The notes beneath the pieces were generated by a model. The model was not told where the DNA came from. It did no database searches and worked only from the letters and a program-made list of their open reading frames with translations. A program made the position numbers and the translations under genes. Positions 50,801 through 54,528 of a stretch of DNA of 64,000 bases are shown piece by piece. Location of the stretch: NCBI GenBank assembly GCA_020002185.1, contig CM034535.1, positions 70,900,612 to 70,964,611 of the forward strand, given 5' to 3'. The DNA is from Paraescarpia echinospica (taxonomy: Eukaryota > Annelida > Polychaeta > Sabellida > Siboglinidae). Position 1 is the stretch's first letter. The number at the start of each line of letters is the position of its first letter.

Positions 50801-52021
50801 AAGTTTTTGTTTTCAGTTGACACCCTTCCCGTTCGACCTGATACAAGCGGAGCTGGAGAAGTATCCGACGGCGCAGATCTCCTGGGTGCAGGAGGAGCAC
50901 AAGAACAGTGGAGCGTGGTCCTACGTGCAACCTCGATTCAACACCATCATCAGGAAGGATGGCTCCCAGCGCTTTGTCAAGTACGTCTTTCTGTACAACT
51001 CTGGGTGCTCGCAAGTCCCAAAATATGTTACACATTACGTAGGAGGGTTTCGGTTGTTAATGTAAATTTTGTTGTTGTTTATATTTATGGGGTGGCTCCT
51101 GTGCTAGCGATATTGTATATCTTAATGGGAGTCTCCCGACCTTATCTATTACCTACGTTATTCGTTGTATATGTATCGTATTTATAGGTCAAATAAATTG
51201 ATTCCGAGTTCATGTATCATGGGGGAAATAAATTACTAGTGCTGCTTCCTAGTGAGTGAAGCATGTTAATGTGAATTTTGGAATGTAAAAATCACAATCT
51301 CCACAGATCCACATCATGTGCTGGTGGCGGTGCTTTGAACCAAAGCTAAATGTGTCATGTTTATCGGACTTTGCTGTGAGGACATCCCCAATATAATCAG
51401 TCAACTAATCAATCTACCAGCCAGTCATTTATTCCACACACAACAATACAGAATAGACTTTGTCTGTAGTAAGAAAACATTATTTAAGATAATACTAAAA
51501 TTCACCAATACTACGTGTGCAGAAATGTTTACAAGAATGAGTAAACTCCATATATTCAATTTATGTGCACTGTTGTGTCGCTATTAAATATCTCTTATAC
51601 CTTGAACAAAGACTCAAAGTTGTTCCTGGAAGCAGATGTACTACACATGAAACTGTGTAGTCTTTGTTAGCTCATGTATTACAATGGTGATTAAACTAGC
51701 AAACGTAACACCAGCGCTGCATCTCATAGGTGTAATCCAAATTGAGTTGAAAGAAACCATAAGCAGCTTTTCTGTATTTAGTACACAAGATGAATACACA
51801 TTAATAAATATGTTTTTATAATTCCAAATTATTTTGTATATAAAAATTATGAGTAAATAAACAATGAAGAATACAGGACATCTGTGCAGGGAAAAGAATT
51901 AACCGGCATTTGTTGCAGGTACATCGGGCGTCACCCGTCAGCATCGACTGCGACAGGAAACAAACAGGCTCACATTATGGAACATGCTCAACTGCTGAAG
52001 AAGGCCATGGCACTCAAGTGA
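5614..52021 (+). CDS. OGDH: 2-oxoglutarate dehydrogenase E1 (OGDH), whole gene span, 19 coding exons
   Basis: The thiamine-diphosphate-dependent E1 decarboxylates 2-oxoglutarate and transfers the succinyl group to the lipoyl domain of DLST in the mitochondrial matrix (TCA cycle). Joining exons 5614-5838, 32991-33191, 35387-35513, 36462-36562, 37228-37382, 37946-38092, 38380-38650, 40021-40149, 41167-41346, 42201-42353, 43155-43377, 43838-43988, 44551-44678, 45403-45581, 45909-45980, 47631-47756, 48714-48950, 50817-50980 and 51919-52021 keeps one frame through every GT-AG junction and gives 1023 residues, the usual animal length. Landmarks: an Arg-rich presequence, [13 protein letters not shown] (exons 6/7), the ThDP signature from GDAAFAGQG to VVNNQ (exon 8), and SEYGVLGFE (exons 13/14), which carries the cofactor-activating Glu known in the family. 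No in-frame stop or frameshift was found. OGDHL is the vertebrate paralogue; an invertebrate gene would predate that split. Confidence 0.97.
7702..8220 (+). mobile_element. ~510-bp non-autonomous repeat, direct copy in intron 1
   Basis: Inverted partner of 2756-3266. One end has three tandem ATCATTCAATATCATATTACC-like units (7735-7790), then the TGTCTTAGCACACTTTTGTGCTAAGACGCAA hairpin, then GGTTTTGCGGGCTGGCAG. The second copy, at 18877-19395, arises through the 9 kb duplication. Confidence 0.85.
8221..9345. other. AT-rich intronic sequence
   Basis: No supported feature was seen; repeated at 19396-20520 as part of the duplicated block. Confidence 0.5.
10231..10581 (-). CDS. Small PHD-like zinc-finger ORF inside the foldback element
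   Basis: The 116-codon frame contains C..SPTC, about 14 residues, then [15 protein letters not shown] and FYC: a Cys/His spacing like the C4HC3 PHD finger, with the aromatic before the zinc-binding His. PHD-like fingers are carried by several retroelements and transposons. It may be captured or an element-encoded accessory frame. In the second copy of the block one Cys is lost. Expression is unknown and it may be a fossil. Confidence 0.45.
   Translation of the reverse strand: MSSVQKAITYHYSTYHTEQKILHPFMSKLHVILGLNSLQGAEALTTFGAGLWMKVAIKVTCASPTCHPTKRVQNWINCENCMAWWHYSCARVTTKPRNFYCNEYTRRLRNKKCVQL
10876..10986. repeat. ~110-bp hairpin repeat inside the foldback element
   Basis: ACTGTAATTTACGCAGAGGA...GGCATGCT and AGCATGCCATGACGTACTCT...AAATTACAGT are imperfect inverted repeats of about 34 bp around a TA-rich loop. 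This could be a nested MITE. Confidence 0.85.
15252..16436 (+). mobile_element. Retroelement-like insertion, cut off by the gap
   Basis: This sequence starts exactly where the two copies of the 9 kb block diverge. From 15884 a + strand frame begins with a Cys-rich segment ([17 protein letters not shown] then FTFQCVGC), a PHD/zinc-finger-like cluster, followed by a long Gly/Lys/Glu/Val-rich tail with GGK.TG.K-type repeats, until the N run at 16437. Such Cys-rich plus basic frames are common as first ORFs of invertebrate retroelements. No reverse transcriptase or LTR pair is visible, so the class is not assigned. Confidence 0.5.
16437..17436. other. Assembly gap, exactly 1000 N
   Basis: A run of exactly 1000 N is a conventional placeholder rather than a measured distance. 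Long frames that cross it (for example from 15884) are not continuous evidence. Confidence 0.99.
20530..23536 (+). mobile_element. Foldback transposon, second copy (within duplicated block)
   Basis: Same structure and the same CTTACTAAT duplication (20521-20529 and 23537-23545) as 9355-12344, so it is a copy by duplication of the block, not an independent insertion. About 17 bp longer, through extra AT sequence near 22510. Confidence 0.87.
21406..21756 (-). CDS. PHD-like ORF, second copy with a lost zinc ligand
   Basis: Collinear with the 10231-10581 frame, but CENC reads CENR, removing one predicted zinc-binding Cys. The frame is otherwise intact. Confidence 0.4.
   Translation of the reverse strand: MSSVQKAITYHYSTYHTEQKILHPFMSKLHVILGLNSLQGAEALTTFGAGLWMKVAIKVTCASPTCHPTKRVQNWINCENRMAWWHYSCARVTTKPRNFYCNEYTRRLRNKKCVQL
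26445..27500 (+). pseudogene. TTC33: TTC33 processed pseudogene (retrocopy)
   Basis: From the ATG at 26572, [20 protein letters not shown] matches the start of TTC33, a small tetratricopeptide-repeat protein. In shifting frames follow [60 protein letters not shown] and [20 protein letters not shown] in TTC33 order, ending near 27263. There are no introns. At least three frame changes and in-frame stops (such as TAA at 26743-26745 and TGA at 26902-26904) rule out a working protein. The absence of introns supports a retrocopy. Flanking target duplications and a poly(A) tail were not recognised. Confidence 0.82.
27520..27785 (+). repeat. tRNA-derived SINE
   Basis: A-box-like TAGTGCAGTGG (27538-27548) and B-box GGTTCAAATCC (27582-27592) lie about 34 bp apart. 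The body (TCAGCTGTATGAATGAGTAC, GTGTACGAATAGTCTT, AGAGAAGTCGAGATGGTGTT, AGTGTGTAAAGTGCTTTG) matches 43470-43800. Confidence 0.85.
27786..28250. other. AT-rich intronic sequence
   Basis: Nothing supported. Confidence 0.5.
28250..28700 (+). repeat. Dispersed repeat, copy 1 (pair of 45995-46400)
   Basis: Shares ordered blocks with intron 15 (GCCAGGGGTCGCTGCTG, TGTTTAGGAAGTAGAAG, GATTCCCAGAAGTCG, GGAGATCTGCCAGGGTTAG). Family not recognised. Confidence 0.7.
28960..30335. repeat. Pair of short direct repeats flanking the RT fragment
   Basis: TGACCCCTGTTAGACTAAAC/AGTTGCCT (about 29088-29115) recurs as GACCCCTGTTAAACTGGACA/GTTGCCT (30291-30317), each preceded by AATTGGTCAC and followed by TTTTAAACTGT. 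They may be remnants of one older element split by the RT fragment or an old duplication. Confidence 0.5.
29616..30010 (-). mobile_element. LINE reverse-transcriptase fragment
   Basis: Read on the - strand: ...[18 protein letters not shown], a TAG, then [34 protein letters not shown] and [16 protein letters not shown]. These correspond to the fingers and palm start of a non-LTR RT (A.FIDY.KAFD-type motif A region and the QG..LSPLLF.IYLND segment). It carries a stop and ends before the catalytic YADD-type motif. Confidence 0.82.
30336..31800. other. AT-rich intronic sequence
   Basis: No exon or known repeat recognised. Confidence 0.5.
31809..32886. mobile_element. 1078-bp non-autonomous hAT-like transposon
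   Basis: Flanked by an exact 8-bp duplication GTTGTAAT (31801-31808 and 32887-32894). The ends are inverted: CAGGCCTGGAGTA at left and, reverse-complemented, CAGGCTTGGGGTA at right. Both subterminal regions are full of TAATAG/TAGTAA triplet-like text (31815-31930 and 32765-32875). An 8-bp duplication with T at position 2 and A at position 7, and TIRs starting CAG, are typical of hAT. No transposase frame is present. Confidence 0.82.
32991..33191 (+). CDS. OGDH: OGDH coding exon 2 (residues 76-142)
   Basis: Encodes [16 protein letters not shown], the classic E1o N-terminal motif, a variable Pro/Ala linker, and [14 protein letters not shown]. It has 67 codons, phase 0 at both ends, and a GTACAC donor. 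It feeds into either the exon at 33575 or the one at 35387. Confidence 0.95.
33575..33668 (+). CDS. OGDH: Alternative OGDH exon 3b (probably mutually exclusive with 35387-35513)
   Basis: After TTTGGTGACAG an open 94-nt stretch encodes [20 protein letters not shown] and 11 more residues, ending at C|GTATGT. It aligns with exon 3 ([15 protein letters not shown]...) at the same protein position and has the same phases (0 in, 1 out), so it can replace exon 3 to give a 1012-residue form. Using both exons shifts frame and hits TAG 18 codons into exon 3; skipping both also shifts frame. Vertebrate OGDH is known to have alternative exons here that alter Ca2+ response, and NAVIDS sits where mammals have DADLDS. 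Whether it is still used needs RNA. A decaying duplicate exon is the alternative. Confidence 0.72.
33663..34200 (+). repeat. 134-bp tandem repeat that includes the exon 3b splice donor
   Basis: The first ~134 bases of the intron after exon 3b, starting at its donor (GTATGTCTGGATAAGG), recur in direct tandem. Further GTATGT starts lie at 33803, 33927, 34061 and 34195; the second unit lacks about 10 bp. Each repeat recreates a strong-looking AACAG|GTATGT donor. Reading through the true donor gives an in-frame stop (TAA) four codons later, so the extra donors cannot extend the protein. Confidence 0.92.
34201..35386. other. Intronic sequence between alternative exons 3b and 3a
   Basis: No further exon candidate with matching phases was found. 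A repeat origin was not recognised. Confidence 0.5.
35387..35513 (+). CDS. OGDH: OGDH coding exon 3 (3a; residues 143-185)
   Basis: Encodes [14 protein letters not shown] followed by about 28 variable residues ending RYYEL. The acceptor is TTTTGTAG and the donor G|GTAAGC, phase 1. The conserved GH...A.LDPL core fits E1o better than exon 3b, so this is taken as the default exon. It lacks the acidic DADLD-type stretch reported for Ca2+ sensitivity in mammals. Confidence 0.9.
35638..36092 (+). repeat. ~32-bp minisatellite in OGDH intron 3
   Basis: About 14 imperfect copies of a unit like TTTTACCACAGCTACTTTGC plus ATGTTTCTGCA or TCCATGGTTCTGCA. Open frames of up to 171 codons over this stretch (Phe/His/Tyr-rich) are repeat shadows, not genes. 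It starts about 125 bp after the exon 3 donor. Confidence 0.92.
36462..36562 (+). CDS. OGDH: OGDH coding exon 4 (residues 185-218)
   Basis: Encodes (E)[18 protein letters not shown]...LKEIINRLE, matching the E1o segment DLDKVF.LP.TTFIGG. The acceptor is TTCATTACAG with phase 1 in, and the donor GAG|GTACTT has phase 0. The split first codon is Glu after exon 3 or Gln after exon 3b. Confidence 0.95.
37228..37382 (+). CDS. OGDH: OGDH coding exon 5 (residues 219-270)
   Basis: Encodes [20 protein letters not shown], then [11 protein letters not shown] and [16 protein letters not shown], strongly conserved in E1o. It is in phase 0 after GTTCCAG. The donor AG|GTATGC splits the final Arg codon. Confidence 0.95.
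37410..37620 (+). repeat. tRNA-derived SINE-like repeat, intron 5
   Basis: Contains GCACAGTAGCTCAGGGGTAG (A-box-like) and, about 30 bases on, GGTTCGACTTC (B-box-like), the spacing of an RNA polymerase III tRNA promoter. A body without coding potential follows. The family differs from the SINE at 43470. Confidence 0.6.
37946..38092 (+). CDS. OGDH: OGDH coding exon 6 (residues 270-319)
   Basis: Encodes [19 protein letters not shown], then [13 protein letters not shown] and FIFGMPH|R. The His of GMPHR lies at the ThDP/substrate site known for E1o. The acceptor is CTGCCACAG and the donor CG|GTAGGT is in phase 2. Confidence 0.96.
38296..38336. repeat. (CA)n-type microsatellite, intron 6
   Basis: An imperfect run of CA/CG dinucleotides (acacacacgcacac...) lies about 45 bp before the exon 7 acceptor. 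Confidence 0.9.
38380..38650 (+). CDS. OGDH: OGDH coding exon 7 (residues 319-409)
   Basis: The largest exon: [58 protein letters not shown] and GDTEGKK. The SHLEAVDPV block is an E1o ThDP-fold signature. Acceptor CTGTTGCAG; donor AAG|GTGGGT, phase 0. Confidence 0.97.
38700..39080 (+). repeat. Dispersed repeat fragment with a 25-bp tandem insert, intron 7
   Basis: Text such as ATCCATATTGTAA, TTGGTTTTAGAGAAATACTT and AGCAGCTAGATCTCGC recurs at 6262-6500, 17437-17680 and, more weakly, 50100-50420, so this is a copy of one dispersed family. Within it, 38768-38860 holds about four copies of CAAACAGATTGTTAGACAAG plus TTATG. Confidence 0.65.
39140..39870 (+). repeat. 27-bp minisatellite, ~27 copies, intron 7
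   Basis: Unit ACATACATCAACACAGCCAC plus CCACCTC or CCACCCA, in a partly regular three-unit cycle (CTCGCA, CTCACA, CCAGCAG variants). Because 27 is divisible by three and the unit lacks stops, long Thr/His/Pro-rich frames (up to 283 codons) stay open in more than one frame. No evidence marks them as genes. The array ends about 150 bp before exon 8. Confidence 0.95.
40021..40149 (+). CDS. OGDH: OGDH coding exon 8 (residues 410-452), ThDP motif
   Basis: Encodes [20 protein letters not shown] and on to [13 protein letters not shown]. The GD...NN thiamine-diphosphate/Mg2+ motif is complete within this one exon (GD at residues 417-418, NN at 450-451). The acceptor is CTCCTACAG, the donor CAG|GTCAGT, and both ends are in phase 0. 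Confidence 0.97.
40780..41160 (+). mobile_element. 5'-truncated LINE 3' end, intron 8
   Basis: A + strand frame reads ...[20 protein letters not shown]..., the A.SVAAP..WN.LP signature found at the C-terminus of many non-LTR reverse transcriptases, then stops. A 3' UTR-like segment ends in TTTATTATTATG. It is truncated at its 5' end. The copy at 49470-49735 belongs to the same family. Confidence 0.75.
41167..41346 (+). CDS. OGDH: OGDH coding exon 9 (residues 453-512)
   Basis: Encodes [20 protein letters not shown], then [18 protein letters not shown] and [10 protein letters not shown], diagnostic of E1o. It has 60 codons. Acceptor TTGTAG, donor CTG|GTAGGT, phase 0. Confidence 0.97.
42201..42353 (+). 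CDS. OGDH: OGDH coding exon 10 (residues 513-563)
   Basis: Encodes [20 protein letters not shown] and then [19 protein letters not shown]. The YRR.GHNE.DEP motif is shared by E1o enzymes and bacterial SucA. Acceptor TTCTGTCTAG, donor GAG|GTATCA, phase 0. Confidence 0.97.
42770..43090 (+). repeat. Dispersed repeat, copy 1 (pair of 49770-50060)
   Basis: TGACCTATC, GTCA(C/T)GTGA, ATGGATGC, CAGACATTCCG, GCAAAGCTTGAC and ATCAGTT occur in the same order here and at 49770-50060, in the same orientation. No coding capacity or terminal structure was recognised. It lies just upstream of exon 11. Confidence 0.6.
43155..43377 (+). CDS. OGDH: OGDH coding exon 11 (residues 564-638)
   Basis: Encodes [20 protein letters not shown], then [14 protein letters not shown] and the variable region up to DDFTLHG|G. 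The acceptor is TGTCGTAG and the donor G|GTTAGA, a weaker donor than its neighbours, phase 1. Confidence 0.95.
43470..43800 (+). repeat. tRNA-derived SINE, intron 11
   Basis: GCACAGTAGCTAGAGCATCA (A-box-like) and GATTCGAATCC (B-box) mark a tRNA-like head. The body (TCAGCTGTATGAATGAGTAC, GTGTACGAATAGTCTT, CCCAGAGAAGTCGAGATGGT) is shared with 27520-27785. About 30 bp separates its end from exon 12. Confidence 0.8.
43838..43988 (+). CDS. OGDH: OGDH coding exon 12 (residues 638-688)
   Basis: Encodes [20 protein letters not shown], then [20 protein letters not shown] and QDVQRGTFS. Acceptor TCTTGCAG; donor AG|GTGGGG, phase 2. The donor abuts a (GT)n tract rich in other GT dinucleotides. Confidence 0.96.
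43990..44092. repeat. (GT/GC)n microsatellite at the exon 12 donor
   Basis: About 100 bp of GTGTGTGCGTGCGTGTGC-type sequence starts within a few bases of the exon 12 splice donor. Several open frames here are shadows of the repeat. Confidence 0.95.
44551..44678 (+). CDS. OGDH: OGDH coding exon 13 (residues 688-731)
   Basis: Encodes [20 protein letters not shown], then [14 protein letters not shown]. The Glu of SEYGVLG is the residue expected to activate the ThDP aminopyrimidine, and [10 protein letters not shown] is an active-site loop. Acceptor GTCGTTGCAG; donor G|GTATGT, phase 1. Confidence 0.97.
45403..45581 (+). CDS. OGDH: OGDH coding exon 14 (residues 731-790)
   Basis: Encodes [20 protein letters not shown], then [16 protein letters not shown] and LLPHGYEGM, hallmark E1o/E1-pyrimidine-domain text. 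Acceptor CAATCTACAG, donor ATG|GTAGGT, phase 0. Confidence 0.97.
45909..45980 (+). CDS. OGDH: OGDH coding exon 15 (residues 791-814)
   Basis: The shortest coding exon, 24 codons: [15 protein letters not shown] then SNDDPDYFP. Acceptor CATTGTTGCAG, donor CCA|GTGAGT, phase 0. Confidence 0.97.
45995..46400 (+). repeat. Dispersed repeat, copy 2 (pair of 28250-28700)
   Basis: Shared ordered blocks with 28250-28700: GCCAGGGGT, CATGTTACAT, AGTGTTTGGGAAGTAGA/AGTGTTTAGGAAGTAGA, GATTCCCGGAAGTCG, CTAACTTCC and GATCTGCCAGG. Same orientation; no coding capacity was seen. It begins about 15 bp after the exon 15 donor. Confidence 0.7.
46667..47306 (+). repeat. 53-bp minisatellite, ~12 copies, intron 15
   Basis: Unit ACAAGATGGTGGCATGTTAC plus ACCTATCAAGTCTCACACAT and TTGGCATAAGATT. 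Copies differ at only a few positions, which suggests recent expansion or homogenisation. Copy number probably varies between individuals. Confidence 0.95.
47631..47756 (+). CDS. OGDH: OGDH coding exon 16 (residues 815-856)
   Basis: Encodes [20 protein letters not shown], then [20 protein letters not shown]. The family has QLYD.NW.V.N.STPGNFFHVLRRQ..LPFRKP. Acceptor TTGTCCACAG; donor CCT|GTGAGT, phase 0. Confidence 0.97.
47757..48215 (+). repeat. ~24-bp minisatellite starting at the exon 16 donor
   Basis: Units like CAGTGGCACAAGTGGCATAC plus TGCT or TGGT begin inside the donor sequence itself (GTGAGTGGCACATGGTGGCA) and run about 460 bp with much variation. Unit length is a multiple of three, so chance open frames run through it in both directions; none is taken as a gene. 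Confidence 0.9.
48336..48415. repeat. Perfect 25-bp inverted repeat with AT spacer
   Basis: AGCACACTGGACAACAAACT plus TGATC (48336-48360) is followed by 30 bp of TA-rich spacer and its exact reverse complement (48391-48415). It can form a long hairpin or cruciform. It may be a tiny MITE or a palindromic AT-rich repeat. Confidence 0.95.
48714..48950 (+). CDS. OGDH: OGDH coding exon 17 (residues 857-935)
   Basis: Encodes [20 protein letters not shown], then [32 protein letters not shown] and [18 protein letters not shown] and IAITR.EQL are C-terminal-domain signatures. Acceptor TTTGTCAG, donor CAG|GTGAGA, phase 0. Confidence 0.97.
49110..49150. repeat. Short (GTGC)n/(GT)n tract, intron 17
   Basis: CATCGTCTGTGCGTGCGTGCGTGCATGCGTGTGTGTGTT is simple sequence within the intron. 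Confidence 0.85.
49470..49735 (+). mobile_element. 5'-truncated LINE 3' end, intron 17
   Basis: CTTAACATTGGCAAGCAAGC with downstream GCACCCAAAATCTGGAATGA encodes the same ...LNIGK.A...APKIWN segment as 40780-41160. It has in-frame stops and shifts, and ends in a similar TCTAATGTTACTATTATG tail. It is a dead 3' fragment of the same non-LTR family. Confidence 0.7.
49770..50060 (+). repeat. Dispersed repeat, copy 2 (pair of 42770-43090)
   Basis: The same ordered blocks as the copy in intron 10, in the same orientation. It is followed at 50100-50420 by weak similarity to the family seen at 6262-6500. Confidence 0.6.
50817..50980 (+). CDS. OGDH: OGDH coding exon 18 (residues 936-990)
   Basis: Encodes [20 protein letters not shown], then [20 protein letters not shown] and a variable end. 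[15 protein letters not shown] is the conserved C-terminal E1o motif. Acceptor TTGTTTTCAG; donor AA|GTACGT, phase 2. Confidence 0.97.
51060..51205 (+). repeat. LINE 3' UTR-like repeat (pair of 60204-60350)
   Basis: About 145 bp nearly identical to 60204-60350 (TTTTGTTGTTGTTTAT, TTAATGGGAGTCTCCCGACC, TCAAATAAATTGATTC). The shared CAAATAAATTGATTC end looks like a retroposon 3' tail. The central GGGAGTCTCCC is palindromic. Confidence 0.75.
51919..52021 (+). CDS. OGDH: OGDH coding exon 19 (residues 990-1023) and stop
   Basis: Encodes [20 protein letters not shown] and a short helical tail ending ALK, then TGA. The G(R)(D/H)P(A/S)A..ATGNK.AH motif near the C-terminus is typical of E1o. Acceptor TTTGTTGCAG completes the split Lys codon. 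Confidence 0.96.
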
Positions 52022-54463
52022 AGTTCACTGACACAACGCATCATTGACATGACACGTCACTAATCCCGTCTTTCTCAGTCTGCCGCGAATGTGCAGTGCG
52101 CGGTGTGTTAGTGTGCATGTGAATGTTTGTATTTATATAATACGTGTACATGTGTGCATATAATTTATGACTGTTGCTTGTGTTTCACTTGCTTGTGTGT
52201 TGACAAGCGATGTACGCAGTGTACACAGTATTATTGTAGCTTTGTCTTTGTATTTATTTGCAATTACTAGTTTAGTTCTAAAATAGATATAACTGCGGCG
52301 TCTGTAGATGCATCTTTATATCCACAAACAGAGTGATTATACTAACGTGACCGAACCAAAAACAAACTATTATAGTGGTTGAAGAATGGGGAGACATTCC
52401 AACGCAGCTTTCTGCTTCATGTTTGTGCAGGGAATTAGATGTCCACGTACTAAGGAAGAGAGGACATATCTGTTGGTCTTCTTCATATGAAGGGACCATC
52501 TTAATTTTTCGACAGTCCTAACTTTTATTTTCAGAATATTGACATTGTTCTTTTCTCAACCGAAACCCAGAAATTACATAAAGAAAATGCTTTCCCATCA
52601 ACAACAATATAATTATGTGCAATCAAGTGTAATGTAATCTATCATTTGTACAAGCTCTAAAGAACAGTGTTCTTATCTTGCAAATAAAATGTCTGGATAA
52701 AGATTACAATTATTGGCAAGCTGGTCACAGGTGTTGACTGCAAGTTTCGGTGACTAGTTCCCTGAGTACTGCGTTTGAGTAGACTAGTGAATATGACATC
52801 ACTAGCACATATACCAATTACATATTAAAATTGTTTTGGAAATGTAAAACTGCATTTTATCATGCAGTGCACTGTGTTTTGGCTGTAAAACAGGATTACT
52901 ATTGCCTTGCTTTCTGCAACAGTACTTTCGAAGTTGGTAAATGTGTCACTAGTAAACAAAATTTGAGTTAAGTTTTTAATGCAATCTTTGTTTGTATATT
53001 TTTCCTTTGTACTGAAATGTGTTGATCTCATCATGGTATTTAGTTTTGGATTGTTTGACAAGTTGCTGCAATTATTAATCCTTCCCCAATTTATCGTAGG
53101 TATGGTTTCTGTGGCAGATCCCAAATTCAAATCAGTATGTGTAGAAAATGTTGTACATATTCAATATTGGGATTGAATACTAATTTTAAGATGTAGTGTA
53201 ATATTGTCATGCTACATTGCTAAAAAGTGCATAAAATATGTATAGCATATGCTGAAGTCTTGGATTTTTCATTCATCACCCATGCTGATGTCAGAGCAAA
53301 ATATCTGCTTTATTCTACATTCTATCAAATGTATAATTGTTATGTTGATGTGATACAGAACATAGTTATTTGTCATGTTTATAGCCATGACGATTTGGCA
53401 TGACAGTGAAATTTGTATTAATTTCTGAACAAGTTTGTGGGAATTATTGTCACAATGTTTTTGTCCATTAGTATGTATGAATGCGAGACTTTTGACCATT
53501 CAACTTGTGAAAGGGCTTGTGATGCTTTTGGCCATTCAACTAATTTCCATGCTCATTTAGCGTGTTGCTGGTTTCCCTATTTTGTTGATCACACAACGGG
53601 TAACCTCATCACCTGATCAAGGTTTTTTCATGAATGACAAAACTTGTGTGATTTGTCTACAACATACAGTACCAAAGCAGATGTAGGATTCAGTCATTTA
53701 ACAATTAAATGTTGTGCGTCAAATTGAGTGAATCTCAGCAAATGTATTTACCGACTGTGGAGTATGAAATATGTTGAAGATATTAATAATGCTAGGAATG
53801 CCAAGATGAACTGATGTTGGTGTTTTTGTTAACTGCAATAAAGTGAACAAACAACTGTGCACAGAATCGCTGTGTTTTGTGGAAGTTTAATGATTGAATT
53901 TAGGTGAACCAACACAAAGACAACTTCCAAAGTGGATTCATCGTTCATTGAGTATTCTTTATTATTCACACGCTTGCAAATCATTGTGTTTTGTGCAAGT
54001 TGACATCTTAGGTTATAAGAAGTAAGGCAAACTTGAAACAATAGTGTTTCACATCAGCTGATTTGATCGATATCACAGAATGTTGTTTCTGGATATGGTA
54101 GTATATATATAAAAAAATCCATGAACAATAATTTTTCAAATGGAAACAAATTTCTAAAAAAAGTTTCTTCAATAACAGCAAAAATCTGGAATGGTTTACA
54201 AAAAATGCAAATCAAGAAATGGAAAATCAAGTCAAATTTATTTTGCATGATCATGGACTAGCAGTTTGCAATATCTTAACACAACATTTTAAAAATTGTA
54301 TATCATGATTATTAAAATGCTCGTTTCTAGAGTTTACAGTTGGTCACACAAGACATCAAATGTTTAATTTTATCGGATTTCTGAAGAAAACGAGTTAGTA
54401 TTTGTCATAGCACAGGAGATGGTTATCTTATTGACAATAGTCCTGTGTTGACATTCGCCATCT
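52022..54463. other. Convergent intergenic region / 3' UTRs of OGDH and UPF0728
   Basis: AT-rich with no supported exon. Possible poly(A) signals for OGDH are AATAAA at 52683-52688 and at 53837-53842. For the opposing gene, TTTATT at 54237-54242 (AATAAA on the - strand) lies about 220 nt past its stop. The cleavage sites actually used cannot be chosen from sequence, so the 3' UTRs might overlap. Confidence 0.5.
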
Positions 54464-54528
54464 TCAGAATGCTGTGTGCACCTTCGTTCGTGCTTCTTTA
54501 CACAGTCGATCCAGCTTTCCGTCGCCGC
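54464..54528 (-). CDS. C10orf53: UPF0728 coding exon 3 (residues 72-92) and stop
   Basis: The acceptor (- strand) is GGTTTTCATAG. It encodes GGDGKLDRLCKEARTKVHTA then F and TGA. The GGDGKLD.LC..AR C-terminus is characteristic of UPF0728. Too short to stand out as an open frame; found by looking for the family's ending downstream of exon 2. Confidence 0.92.
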